Below are positions 1-7,868 of a stretch of DNA of 64,000 bases, piece after piece. The first letter of the stretch is position 1; the number at the start of each line of letters is the position of its first letter. The notes beneath the pieces were generated by a model. The model was given only the letters and a program-made list of their open reading frames with translations. It made no database searches and had not been told where the DNA came from. Source of the DNA: an uncultured Caryophanales bacterium (GTDB lineage Bacteria > Bacillota_I > Bacilli_A > RFN20 > CAG-826); the NCBI GenBank assembly GCA_946612115.1, contig CAMOEI010000004.1:1-64000 (forward strand). The letters run 5' to 3'. The position numbers and the translations under genes are program-made.

Positions 1-76
1 TATTAGCAAGTTTTTCAACAGTGATTCCTAGACTACTTGTGATTAATTTTAAATCAACATCAATTTTATATTTCAT
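1..76 (-). CDS. 5' end of an unidentified gene cut by the window edge
   Basis: An ATG at 76 on the minus strand opens a frame of 25 codons with no stop before the window edge. The visible residues (MKYKIDVDLKLITSSLGIT, then VEKLAN) are too few to name a family. A weak promoter (TTGATT, 17 nt, TAAGAT) lies directly upstream, with its -10 about 6 nt from the ATG, as for other genes here. No Shine-Dalgarno sequence is seen. It could be a spurious frame. Confidence 0.4.
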   Translation of the reverse strand, partial: MKYKIDVDLKLITSSLGITVEKLAN

Positions 77-130
77 ATACCATATCTTAAATTAGTATGT
101 GATATAAATCAACCCCTATTCAAATAGATA

Positions 131-159
131 AAAAAAAGAAGACCGTTTAATCAGTCTTC
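131..159 (-). terminator. Rho-independent terminator after rmuC
   Basis: On the minus strand the arms GAAGAC and GTCTTC enclose a 10-nt loop and are followed by a run of seven T. The hairpin begins inside the last rmuC codons. Confidence 0.75.
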
Positions 160-1368
160 ATTTTCATTCATTATTTCGATTTGCTCTACTCCATTTGAAG
201 AAGAAATGGAATCAAATTTACTATTGATTTTACTAACTCTACTATCGAGTCTTTCTCTTGTTTTACTTGCTGTTTCAAGCTGATTAGAGAACTTATCCCA
301 CTCCTTGGCAAACAAGTCGAATTGCTTACCTAAGAAGGCGAGTTGTTTAGAGATTTCTTTAACGTTTTTCGCTCTTTCGGTTTCTATTCTTACCATATTG
401 ATGGTAACTAAGATAGCAGGAAGAGTACTTGGAGAAGTTAAGATGACTTTCTTTTCTCTAGCGTATTCAACGACATCTTGAAGCTCTTGATGGATGTATG
501 CGAACACTCCATCATTAGGGATAAACATTAAGGCTTCAGGTGCGGTTTTATTTTCAACGATGTATTTATCTTTAATTGCGGTGATATGGAGTTTGACCGC
601 TCTAGCAAAAGCTTTTTTGAATTCTTCTTTATCTTCATCACTTTCTGCTGATAAGACTCTTTCATAATCTGCAAATGGGAATTTAGAATCAATACAAATC
701 ATCTTGTTTGGTTCAGGCATATAAACCACGGCGTCTGCTCTAACATCATCACCATCTTTGACCTTTTTTATTGTGTATTGTTCTTCATAACATCCTACTG
801 TATCTCCAAAGACATTATGTAAAACCATAGAGAGTTGATATTCACCATATTTTCCTCTGGTTTGATTTCCTTCCATAACTTGTTTTAAGGAGATCATATC
901 TTTAGATAAAGATTCCATGTTCTTTTGAGCTTCATCAATAACTTTAAGTCTTTCTCTAACTTGAGTCATGGTTTCAGTTGTACCTTTAAAGCCTTCCTCT
1001 AATCTTTCATCAACTTTCTTATTCATAGCAGTCATCTTCTCATTGAGTTGAGAATTAATGCTTTCAAATCTAGTATTTAAAGATTCGATGATGTTCTTTT
1101 GGAATCTTTCTAATTTTTCGTTATTTTTCTCACTATTACTAGCGTCAGCTTGAGAGAGTTTTAATAACTCTTCAGAGACTGATAATTTTAAATCTTTTTG
1201 AAGTTTTTCCTCGAAATCACGAAATTGTATGCTTAAAGAGAGTAATTCTTTACTAGTGTCCACTGGTTGACTTATTTCTTTCTTTTGTCTTAGTAAAATC
1301 ACTAATAAAATTGCAACAGCAGCAAGTGATAATCCTGAAATAATTAAAGATACAATTTCAATAACCAT
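151..1368 (-). CDS. rmuC: RmuC-family DNA recombination-limiting protein
   Basis: 405 aa. A membrane-spanning segment (about residues 5-26) is followed by a long charged coiled coil (about 35-160) and then the RmuC nuclease-like core, with the conserved stretches KYGEYQLSMVLHNVFG, ADAVVYMPE and CIDSKFPFADYERV. RmuC proteins are membrane-tethered and limit inversions at short inverted repeats; the chemistry is inferred from the PD-(D/E)xK-like fold. The ATG is preceded by AGGAGAA. It lies 20 nt downstream of the aminopeptidase gene on the same strand and probably shares its transcript. Length and architecture are normal for the family. Confidence 0.93.
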   Translation of the reverse strand: MVIEIVSLIISGLSLAAVAILLVILLRQKKEISQPVDTSKELLSLSIQFRDFEEKLQKDLKLSVSEELLKLSQADASNSEKNNEKLERFQKNIIESLNTRFESINSQLNEKMTAMNKKVDERLEEGFKGTTETMTQVRERLKVIDEAQKNMESLSKDMISLKQVMEGNQTRGKYGEYQLSMVLHNVFGDTVGCYEEQYTIKKVKDGDDVRADAVVYMPEPNKMICIDSKFPFADYERVLSAESDEDKEEFKKAFARAVKLHITAIKDKYIVENKTAPEALMFIPNDGVFAYIHQELQDVVEYAREKKVILTSPSTLPAILVTINMVRIETERAKNVKEISKQLAFLGKQFDLFAKEWDKFSNQLETASKTRERLDSRVSKINSKFDSISSSNGVEQIEIMNENED

Positions 1369-1388
1369 AATTTTCTCCTAATTAAATA

Positions 1389-2612
1389 TTAGATTGCCCA
1401 AGTACCATTTTCAAAGATAACAGTCTTTTCTCCGTTAAATGATGTACCGACAACTTTTAAATCTTTTGTGCCAATCATGAAATCGACGTGAATCATCGAA
1501 TCATTTAATCCAAACGCTTTTGCTTCTTCAGTGGTCATCTTATCACCACCTGGAAGTAATTCTTTAAAGCCATGCCCTAAAGCGAGGTGACAGGCAGCGT
1601 TTTCATCAAATAAAGTTTCATAGAATAATAATCCAGTTTGTTGGATTGGAGATTCATATGGAACTAAGGCGCATTCTCCTAACATTGAAGCACCTTCATC
1701 CATCTTGACCATTTTCTCTAATTGTTTTTGATTCTTTTTCGCTCCGACTTCAACGACTTTTCCGTTTTTAAATTTCACCCAAAAATCTTCGATGAGTTGA
1801 CCTTGATATGATAATGGTTTAGAAGAATAAACGATTCCTTCACAAGATCCTGCTTTTGGAGAAGTGAAGACTTCTTCAGTTGGAATATTTGGATTAAAAA
1901 ATCTTCCATCACTAGTCTTTTCAATTCCCGCTCCCCAGGCGACATTTTTCATTAATTCAACTTTGAAATTTGTTCCATTAGAAGCGCTATATTCGAGATA
2001 TTGTAAATCGAGTTTTTCGAGTAAATTTTTATGATTTATGAGGGTTTTGTTGTGCTTTTCCCAATTTTTGACGGAATTTTCATTAACTCTTGATGCTGTT
2101 AAAATAGCGGTCCATAATTTCTCAACTGCCTCAGTTTCTTCTACTCCTGGGAAGACCTTTTTAGCCCATGGAGCAGATGGGACAGCAGCGATACACCACT
2201 TGTAGTTTCCATCCATTTTGTTTCTATATGGTTTGACCTTCTTAGAAACCTTCATGCTAGTTTTTGCAATCTTAGCTTGAGAGATTCCTTTTAAAGAATC
2301 AGGGTCATCGCTAACGATATGTAACATTGATGGTAAATGCTTCACCATATAACGATATTCAGCGATTGAATATTCAGGAACTTTTTGTAGTTCTCTTAAA
2401 CTCATATATTGGTAGTGATATCTAGAGATTTTATTATCAGAGAATCTCACTCTGACTTTTTTAGCGCCGGCTTTATAAGCCTCCTCCACAACCATTCTGA
2501 CAAATGGTACTTGGTCTAATCCACAATTGATCCAAACTTCTTCATCTTTTTCGACATTAATACCGACTTTTACTAATAATTTGGCGTATTGTTGTAATTT
2601 TGATAAATCCAT
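1389..2612 (-). CDS. M29-family metallo-aminopeptidase (AmpS/PepS/thermophilic type)
   Basis: 407 aa, the usual length for peptidase family M29. Such enzymes are cytoplasmic dimers with two metal ions that remove N-terminal residues from peptides. The metal-binding region is visible as LGECALVPYESP, then ACHLALGHGFKE, then NDSMIHVDFMIG, giving the expected Glu, His and Asp ligands; the N-terminal half (LLVKVGINVEKDEEVWI) is also typical. AAAGGAG lies upstream of the ATG but rather far (13 nt). It is first in an operon with rmuC and is divergent from the DUF308 gene. Confidence 0.92.
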   Translation of the reverse strand: MDLSKLQQYAKLLVKVGINVEKDEEVWINCGLDQVPFVRMVVEEAYKAGAKKVRVRFSDNKISRYHYQYMSLRELQKVPEYSIAEYRYMVKHLPSMLHIVSDDPDSLKGISQAKIAKTSMKVSKKVKPYRNKMDGNYKWCIAAVPSAPWAKKVFPGVEETEAVEKLWTAILTASRVNENSVKNWEKHNKTLINHKNLLEKLDLQYLEYSASNGTNFKVELMKNVAWGAGIEKTSDGRFFNPNIPTEEVFTSPKAGSCEGIVYSSKPLSYQGQLIEDFWVKFKNGKVVEVGAKKNQKQLEKMVKMDEGASMLGECALVPYESPIQQTGLLFYETLFDENAACHLALGHGFKELLPGGDKMTTEEAKAFGLNDSMIHVDFMIGTKDLKVVGTSFNGEKTVIFENGTWAI

Positions 2613-2682
2613 AAAAGTATATTTTCTCCTTTTGTGAGTAATATTGTAAAATATTCGTAATTTAAAGTGTAGGAGAAAGAAT

Positions 2683-3258
2683 ATGAAAATTGGAAATAAA
2701 CATAAATGGATGTTAATTGTCTATTCAGTGTTATTAATTGCCTTAGGTATTACAACCTTTATTCTCGCTATTGTTAATCTAGGCGCAGTCGTTAGAACTA
2801 CCTCTTATGTTATTGCGGTTGCGTTATTTATTATTGGTTTAATGCACATCGTAACTTCATTAGTAGCGAACACTCAAGATTTCTTTACAGCTGAATTAGT
2901 GGTTGGTAGCTTTGCTATCGCTATCGGAGTGGTCTTATGTGTCTTCCCAGATTTAATTGGAGGATTTTTACCAATCTTATTAGCAACATTATTCTTTGCT
3001 TTTGCCGCTATTGGTATTGCTAAAGCAATTGTGGCAATTAAATTCAAATATAAAGTTAGTTGGATTATTGCTTATATCGCTGCTGCAGTAGTTGGAATTA
3101 CCTTAGGAATCCTTTCCCTAGTGTTTAGATATGAATCCACTCAAGTGATGTATGGCTCTGTAGGGGCAGTTGTTTTAATCCTTGGAGTTATTGAACTTAT
3201 TTACTCAATTAAGTTCTTAAATAATAAGCAAGAGGAAACCAAACCTTTTGAAGAATAA
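2683..3258 (+). CDS. DUF308 (HdeD-like) integral membrane protein
   Basis: 191 aa, almost entirely hydrophobic with about six membrane spans in three pairs, as in the DUF308/HdeD family of small bacterial membrane proteins. HdeD is linked to acid resistance in enterobacteria, but the role in Gram-positives is unknown. The start is supported by TAGGAGA 9 nt before the ATG; a TAAAAT box sits further upstream in the short region shared with the divergent aminopeptidase gene. The tail (NKQEETKPFEE) is hydrophilic and probably cytoplasmic. Monocistronic, ended by the hairpin at 3,308. Confidence 0.8.
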   Translation: MKIGNKHKWMLIVYSVLLIALGITTFILAIVNLGAVVRTTSYVIAVALFIIGLMHIVTSLVANTQDFFTAELVVGSFAIAIGVVLCVFPDLIGGFLPILLATLFFAFAAIGIAKAIVAIKFKYKVSWIIAYIAAAVVGITLGILSLVFRYESTQVMYGSVGAVVLILGVIELIYSIKFLNNKQEETKPFEE

Positions 3259-3305
3259 CGTCACACTTCTCCTGTGCGTGTGGTCATAATTAATTTATTA
3301 ATTGA

Positions 3306-3333
3306 TAAGAGTCGAGAAATCGGCTCTTTTTTC
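3306..3333 (+). terminator. Rho-independent terminator after the DUF308 gene
   Basis: AGAGTCG and CGGCTCT pair (with one G-T pair) around AGAAAT and run into six T. Confidence 0.8.
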
Positions 3334-3370
3334 ACACAAAAAAATAAAATGTTTTTCAAAAATTTAATTT

Positions 3371-3435
3371 ATATACTTAAAGTATATAACTTTTTTACAA
3401 GCACCTATTGACTTTAGTATAAAAAGGAATAGAAT
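3371..3435 (+). promoter_or_regulatory. Promoter with upstream palindrome for the 76-aa protein
   Basis: TTGACT at 3,408-3,413 and TAGAAT at 3,430-3,435 are 16 nt apart. Just upstream at 3,371-3,387 lies a perfect 17-bp palindrome (ATATACTT-A-AAGTATAT), placed like an operator or activator site. The leader that follows holds a small hairpin (ACGTC...GACGT). Confidence 0.6.
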
Positions 3436-3503
3436 ATAGGCATCTTCATTAAATACCCCTACGTCCTAGGCAAGACGTTAAAAGGTCAAAAGGAGGTATC
3501 GAA

Positions 3504-3734
3504 ATGAAAATATACAAATTAGATGCAATTGTAGATGGCAATAGCGTCAATCTTAAAAGGAACTACTTCGCTAGTAGAAACGATGCGATCAATTATATGT
3601 TCCAGTACTATAAGAAACACTACCTCTACAACTTGGCGGTCGAAGAAGAGTACCCTGTTAACAGTGACAAACACTGTGTTGAGTACGTTTGTGACTATTA
3701 CAATAGATTCACAGTTTCTAGAATTGCTGCCTAA
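3504..3734 (+). CDS. Small aromatic-rich protein of unknown function
   Basis: 76 aa, no recognised domain. It is rich in Tyr, Asn and Asp (for example NDAINYMFQYYKKHY) and ends in FTVSRIAA; no signal peptide or membrane span is apparent, so it is probably a small soluble protein. The start is well supported: AAAGGAGGT lies 7 nt before the ATG, with its own promoter upstream and a strong terminator directly after the stop. That complete transcription unit argues that it is real despite its size. Confidence 0.7.
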   Translation: MKIYKLDAIVDGNSVNLKRNYFASRNDAINYMFQYYKKHYLYNLAVEEEYPVNSDKHCVEYVCDYYNRFTVSRIAA

Positions 3735-3753
3735 GCATAAATTTGAATTAACT

Positions 3754-3779
3754 AGGATGGCTTCGGTCATCCTTTTATT
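3754..3779 (+). terminator. Terminator after the 76-aa gene
   Basis: AGGATG and CATCCT pair around a GCTTCGGT loop, followed by TTTATTT. Confidence 0.85.
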
Positions 3780-3794
3780 TTCTAAAGAAGTTGT

Positions 3795-3930
3795 TATAAT
3801 ACTATTATCAGAGGTGGAGAACCAGTGCACGACCACGACGCACCATTTGGTGGGTACGGTGATCCAGGATGATAACTGCCCTGGCTGACAATAATAAAAG
3901 AGGACATTGAGTTGCCCTCTTTATTTTTTA
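3795..3930 (+). ncRNA. Short independent transcription unit: small RNA or 15-codon mRNA
   Basis: A TATAAT box (3,795-3,800) is followed about 110 nt later by a clear terminator (AAAGAGG, 12-nt loop, CCTCTTT, T-run, 3,897-3,930), with no long gene between. The interval has locally pairing arms (CACCATTTGGTG; CCAGG...CCTGG), which fits a structured RNA. It also holds AGAGGTGG 7 nt before a GTG codon at 3,825, so it may instead be a tiny mRNA. I could not match it to SRP RNA, 6S RNA or another known small RNA. Confidence 0.5.
3825..3872 (+). CDS. Possible 15-aa His/Asp/Gly peptide
   Basis: GTG start with AGAGGTGG at good spacing. The peptide would read MHDHDAPFGGYGDPG and stop at TGA. The HDHD opening could bind metal, but that is speculation. 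It sits inside the short transcription unit 3,795-3,930, and the alternative is that the RNA itself is the product. Confidence 0.35.
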   Translation: MHDHDAPFGGYGDPG

Positions 3931-3938
3931 TTCAAAGA

Positions 3939-4379
3939 TTAGAGAATAATGACTGTGCCGTCTTCTTTGACTTCGATTTGATCACCAGTTTTAACTGTAT
4001 CTAAGAATTCTTTTCCAAGTCTATCAATAGCGATGACATCACTATTTTCCCAAACCTTTGCTAGAACAATTCCACTAGCGGCGAGAGAATCAATAGATTC
4101 TGAGAATAAGAAACAGCTAGGAGCGATACCCATTTGGCAAACTGTTTGAATAACTAATCCACCTGTAGTACTTCCGATGGTGATTGGTAAGCATAGTGCT
4201 TTTCCAGTGATATTAACTCCAAATAAGTCTTTGTTATTTTGATCACTAACATAAACTTGTTTAGCGTTTTTAAGAGCGCTTTTTTGGAAAGAAGCTAAGG
4301 TATTAAATCCTTGATGAGAGACAGCGGCTTCACCTTTCCAAGCTCCACCAGCGATGACTCGACCTTTAAATTCTTTCAT
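3939..4379 (-). CDS. Aconitase X-type dehydratase, small (swivel, DUF126) subunit
   Basis: 146 aa, matching the DUF126/AcnX swivel domain: GRVIAGGAWKGEA near the N-terminus, then GKALCLPITIGSTTGG with the conserved Ser/Gly-rich loop, then SGIVLAKVWENSDVIAID. With the large subunit it forms an Fe-S hydro-lyase. Characterised members are cis-3-hydroxy-L-proline dehydratase in bacteria and phosphomevalonate dehydratase in archaea; the sequence alone does not show which substrate is used. The gene follows the large-subunit gene with a 1-nt gap, so the two are coupled. Confidence 0.88.
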   Translation of the reverse strand: MKEFKGRVIAGGAWKGEAAVSHQGFNTLASFQKSALKNAKQVYVSDQNNKDLFGVNITGKALCLPITIGSTTGGLVIQTVCQMGIAPSCFLFSESIDSLAASGIVLAKVWENSDVIAIDRLGKEFLDTVKTGDQIEVKEDGTVIIL

Positions 4380-4380
4380 C

Positions 4381-5676
4381 TTACTTGCTCTCCTTTCCGA
4401 CGATGAAATCTAAGATTTCTTGGTCTTTAGCGTATCTAGCGTTACTGTAAGTTCTTAATTTATTAGAACTTGTGTAGATTCTTCTAGATTTTGTTAATGG
4501 GTTATTTGTGTACATTAATGGACAAATAGAAGTTAATTTAACTCCGGTAGCAAGAAGCTCTTGATATTTAGGAGTTGCTTTAAATTTATCAGCGATATCA
4601 GGAGCGGTTGTCATTATTGTTCTAACGACAACTTTCTTTCTACCTGTCTCTTTTAATCCTGCGACGATTCTGTCGGTCCAGGAATTACATTGTTCAAAGG
4701 TGAGATGTGGGCAACCAATAAAGACGAGATTTCCTTTCTTTTCTGGCTTTTTCCACATGATTGGATAGGAGCGATAAACTCTTTCGATTTCTGCATCGTC
4801 AATGACATATTCTTGCGCGTCATCTCTAATGAGTTTTTGACCTAGTTTTTTTGCTTCTGGAGTGAGTCCATCAATATGATATAAACCAACCGCTCCATTA
4901 GATGCTGTTGCAGCACCGAAATCTTTTAAATAGCCCATGGCTTTGTCATTAATTTCATGACCTAACCATTTATCTAATCCGATGACATATGGGACGTCTT
5001 CCATGACTTTCATTCCAATTGCAGATCCAAGGATCTGTGCTTCTGGAAGCTCTTTACATTTAATGATGACTTTCCATTTGGCTTTTCTTCCTTCATCAGT
5101 AATAAATCCGAATTCAGGGACATAACCAAGGATGGAACCGAATAAATCAAGCATTCCACTATTACGGTTGCATCTAGCGCCTAATACTGAGTTAGCGTAA
5201 ACAACCGCACTACTTTCTGCCCATGATAAGATATCTCCTTCTTTTGGAGTATTTCCTACTTCTGGTAAATAAGCCGCACAAGAGAAAGCGTTTTTATTTT
5301 TTAAACCAGCCTTCATCATTTGTTCTTCATACATCTCTTGTTTGGCGTACATGATTTTAGAGAAGACAAGTTTTTCTAATAAATTACATTTAACATTTTC
5401 ATAATCAATTGGGCGAGGATCCACTGTAAAATGTCCTTTTGTTTTTATTCCCGCTTCATTGATTTGTTCCATCGTTGAGAATAAAGGTTTTAATAGTTTG
5501 ATACCAAAGCTGGTCACTAAATGACCATCATCGTGAGTGACTTTCACTAATCTTGGAGCGCCAAAGATATCACCAAACATGACGACAGTCTCCATGATCT
5601 TCGCCATTGTTGGTCCTTGTTTGCCTTCAAGGATTTCTCTTTGTTCCAAGGTTAATTCCATTTTAGGTTCATACAT
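4381..5676 (-). CDS. Aconitase X-type dehydratase, large catalytic (DUF521) subunit
   Basis: 431 aa, the normal length of the AcnX catalytic subunit. Family signatures are MELTLEQREILEGKQGP at the N-terminus, LVKVTHDDGHLV, GARCNRNSGMLDLFGS in the Fe-S/active-site region, and PEFGFITDEGR. It probably dehydrates a hydroxy-acid or hydroxyproline-like substrate in the cytoplasm. GAAAGGAAA precedes the ATG. It is divergent from the flavin oxidoreductase at 5,763, which may act in the same catabolic route; no proline racemase or reductase is nearby, so the substrate is open. Confidence 0.9.
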   Translation of the reverse strand: MYEPKMELTLEQREILEGKQGPTMAKIMETVVMFGDIFGAPRLVKVTHDDGHLVTSFGIKLLKPLFSTMEQINEAGIKTKGHFTVDPRPIDYENVKCNLLEKLVFSKIMYAKQEMYEEQMMKAGLKNKNAFSCAAYLPEVGNTPKEGDILSWAESSAVVYANSVLGARCNRNSGMLDLFGSILGYVPEFGFITDEGRKAKWKVIIKCKELPEAQILGSAIGMKVMEDVPYVIGLDKWLGHEINDKAMGYLKDFGAATASNGAVGLYHIDGLTPEAKKLGQKLIRDDAQEYVIDDAEIERVYRSYPIMWKKPEKKGNLVFIGCPHLTFEQCNSWTDRIVAGLKETGRKKVVVRTIMTTAPDIADKFKATPKYQELLATGVKLTSICPLMYTNNPLTKSRRIYTSSNKLRTYSNARYAKDQEILDFIVGKESK

Positions 5677-5762
5677 ATGAGGAATTTCCTTTCGTTTGAT
5701 AACAATATTTTATCATTTTCTACGCTAGTGCGTGTAAAATATTAGTGAAAGAAGGTAAAGAT

Positions 5763-7835
5763 ATGAAAGAAATCTACAAGCCCCTTTTTACTAGTTGGAA
5801 AATTAGGGACGTTGAAATTAAGAATCGTTTTGTGATGACTTCAATGGGTGGAACTAGCCTATTTGGCTGGATGGAACCTGCTCATTTTGATACTGAAGCC
5901 GCTAAATTCTTGCTTGAAAGAGCAAAGAATGAAGTAGGATTAATTCTTCCTGGCATTGCCCCAGTTAAAAACCCAATGTTAGGTGGATGGTTATACTCTA
6001 ATAAAGGAATGTATAAAAAACTTAAAGAGTATATGGAAGAATTCCATAAGACAGGCGCAAAACTCTTTGTCCAATTGACCGCTGGATTTGGTCGATCTAT
6101 GGCGATTAATGACATTATGGAAAAAGCCTGCACTAATAAAGTGATGGGTGCTTTACTTAAACCAATCTTTAACATGGCGTGGATTAACGCTGCTCCAAGT
6201 GTCACACCAAATAGATGGTCAGACAAAGTCATGACAAAAGAAATGAGTGAGAAACAAATCCTTCAATTAATTGACGCTTTTGCTAAAGTTGCTAAACTCT
6301 GTCAAGATGCTGGAGTGGACGGAATTGAAGTTCACGCGGTTCACGAAGGATATTTATTAGATCAATTTACTTTACCTTACGCCAATAAACGAAGTGATAA
6401 ATGGGGAGGTTCTTTTGAAAATAGATACCGCTTCCCAGTTGAAATCGTTAAAGCTATTAAGAAAGTCTGTGGAGAGAATTACCCAGTCACATTAAGATAT
6501 TCAGTCGTTAGTAAAACTAAAGACTTCAATAAAGGCGCGATGCCAGGAGAAGAGTTCTTAGAGGTCGGTAGAGCGATGGAAGAAAGTGAAAAGGCCGCGA
6601 AATATTTACAAGATGCCGGCTATGACATGCTTAATTGCGATAATGGAACTTATGATGCTTGGTATTGGGCTCACCCACCAGGATATATGCCTAATAACTG
6701 TAATTTAGAAGATGTTGCACATATTAAAAAGTTTGTTGATATCCCAGTTGTCTGCGCAGGTAGAATGACTCCTAAAGTGGCCGCGGAAGCCATTAAAAAA
6801 GGTGAGATTGACGCCATGGGAGTTGCTAGACAATATTTAGTAGATCCTGAATGGGTTGTTAAGTTAAAAGAAGATCGAGAAGAAGATATACACCCATGTA
6901 TTCAATGTCATAATGGTTGTTTCAATATGGCTCACTATAAAGGAGTGCCAAATGATCAATCTTTAACTGATGCTTTACATATGGCAAGATGCGCTCTTAA
7001 CCCAATGACAATGCAGTCTAAAAAGTACAAGATTGTCCCAGCTAAAAAGATTAAAAATATCGCTGTTGTTGGAGGAGGCATCGGAGGCATGGAAACCGCA
7101 ATTGTTTTAGCAAAACGCGGTCATAATGTCACAATTTTTGAAAAATCTGAACAATTAGGTGGTGTTTTTATCGCTGCTAGTAATATGTCATTTAAGGAGA
7201 ATGATAAGGCTCTTATTGAATGGTATAAACGCGAGATTAAAAAGTATCCAAATATCAAAGTTGAGTTTAACGCTGAGATACACTGTGAGAAGTGTTTAAC
7301 TAAACGTGGAAAGTTTGATGAAGTCGTTATCGCTACTGGTAGTGAAGCTCGTAAACTTAGACTTCCAGGAAATGAAAAAGCTATTGAAGCTTGCGACTAT
7401 TTAACCGGTAAAGTGAAAGACGTTGGTAATAATCCTGTTATCATCGGCGGAGGTTTAACTGGATGTGAAATTGCCTATGAATTATCTCTTCAAGGTAAAA
7501 AGCCATCAATCGTTGAGATGAAAAATGATTTAATCGCTGTTAAGGGAGTGTGCCTTGCTAACTCATCTTATTTAAGAGATTACTTTGATTTACATAAGAC
7601 ACCTGTATATTTAGAAACCTCTGTCAAAGAAATTAACGATAAAGGTGTTGTGATTGTTAATAAAGAGGGAAAAGAATCTCAACTTGATGGATCTAGTGTT
7701 ATCCTTTCAGTTGGATATGTTCCAAAACCATTATTTAAAGAAAGTAAACATGTCCACCTTGTTGGAGACTGTAACGTAGTTGGTAATTTACGCACAGTCA
7801 TCTGGCGAGCATGGGATGTGGCGATGAAATTATAA
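5763..7835 (+). CDS. Old Yellow Enzyme-like NADH:flavin oxidoreductase (2,4-dienoyl-CoA reductase / BaiC-BaiH type)
   Basis: 690 aa from the ATG with GAAGG upstream (a GTG 18 nt earlier is possible but lacks spacing). An N-terminal TIM barrel binds FMN (VMTSMGG; GVDGIEVHAVHEGYLLDQF with the active-site His region; NKRSDKWGG). A CxxCxxxC motif (about 378-385) plus a Cys near 410 binds 4Fe-4S. The C-terminal half has FAD and NAD(P) Rossmann motifs (VVGGGIGGME about 437; VIIGGGLTGCE about 560). The family reduces activated C=C bonds in enoyl-CoAs, enoates and bile-acid intermediates. The substrate is unknown; the divergent AcnX genes suggest an unsaturated acid. Confidence 0.9.
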   Translation: MKEIYKPLFTSWKIRDVEIKNRFVMTSMGGTSLFGWMEPAHFDTEAAKFLLERAKNEVGLILPGIAPVKNPMLGGWLYSNKGMYKKLKEYMEEFHKTGAKLFVQLTAGFGRSMAINDIMEKACTNKVMGALLKPIFNMAWINAAPSVTPNRWSDKVMTKEMSEKQILQLIDAFAKVAKLCQDAGVDGIEVHAVHEGYLLDQFTLPYANKRSDKWGGSFENRYRFPVEIVKAIKKVCGENYPVTLRYSVVSKTKDFNKGAMPGEEFLEVGRAMEESEKAAKYLQDAGYDMLNCDNGTYDAWYWAHPPGYMPNNCNLEDVAHIKKFVDIPVVCAGRMTPKVAAEAIKKGEIDAMGVARQYLVDPEWVVKLKEDREEDIHPCIQCHNGCFNMAHYKGVPNDQSLTDALHMARCALNPMTMQSKKYKIVPAKKIKNIAVVGGGIGGMETAIVLAKRGHNVTIFEKSEQLGGVFIAASNMSFKENDKALIEWYKREIKKYPNIKVEFNAEIHCEKCLTKRGKFDEVVIATGSEARKLRLPGNEKAIEACDYLTGKVKDVGNNPVIIGGGLTGCEIAYELSLQGKKPSIVEMKNDLIAVKGVCLANSSYLRDYFDLHKTPVYLETSVKEINDKGVVIVNKEGKESQLDGSSVILSVGYVPKPLFKESKHVHLVGDCNVVGNLRTVIWRAWDVAMKL

Positions 7836-7841
7836 AATAAG

Positions 7842-7868
7842 AGGGAAGAGTTAAATCTTCCCTTTAAA
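7842..7868. terminator. Shared terminator between convergent genes
   Basis: AGGGAAGA and TCTTCCCT pair around GTTAAA, with an A-rich flank on the left and T-rich on the right. It serves both the flavin oxidoreductase and the minus-strand acyltransferase, whose stop codon lies inside it. Confidence 0.7.

Noticed and set aside
3519-3888. Open frames on both strands overlapping the 76-aa gene (105 and 117 codons).
   Set aside because: They cross the terminator at 3,754, have no SD, and give low-complexity Ser/Thr/Ile/Val sequence; the 76-aa frame has the promoter, SD and terminator.
3795-3930. Identification of the short unit as SRP (4.5S) RNA.
   Set aside because: The conserved apical loop sequence of SRP RNA (GGAAGGAAGCAGC-like) is absent.
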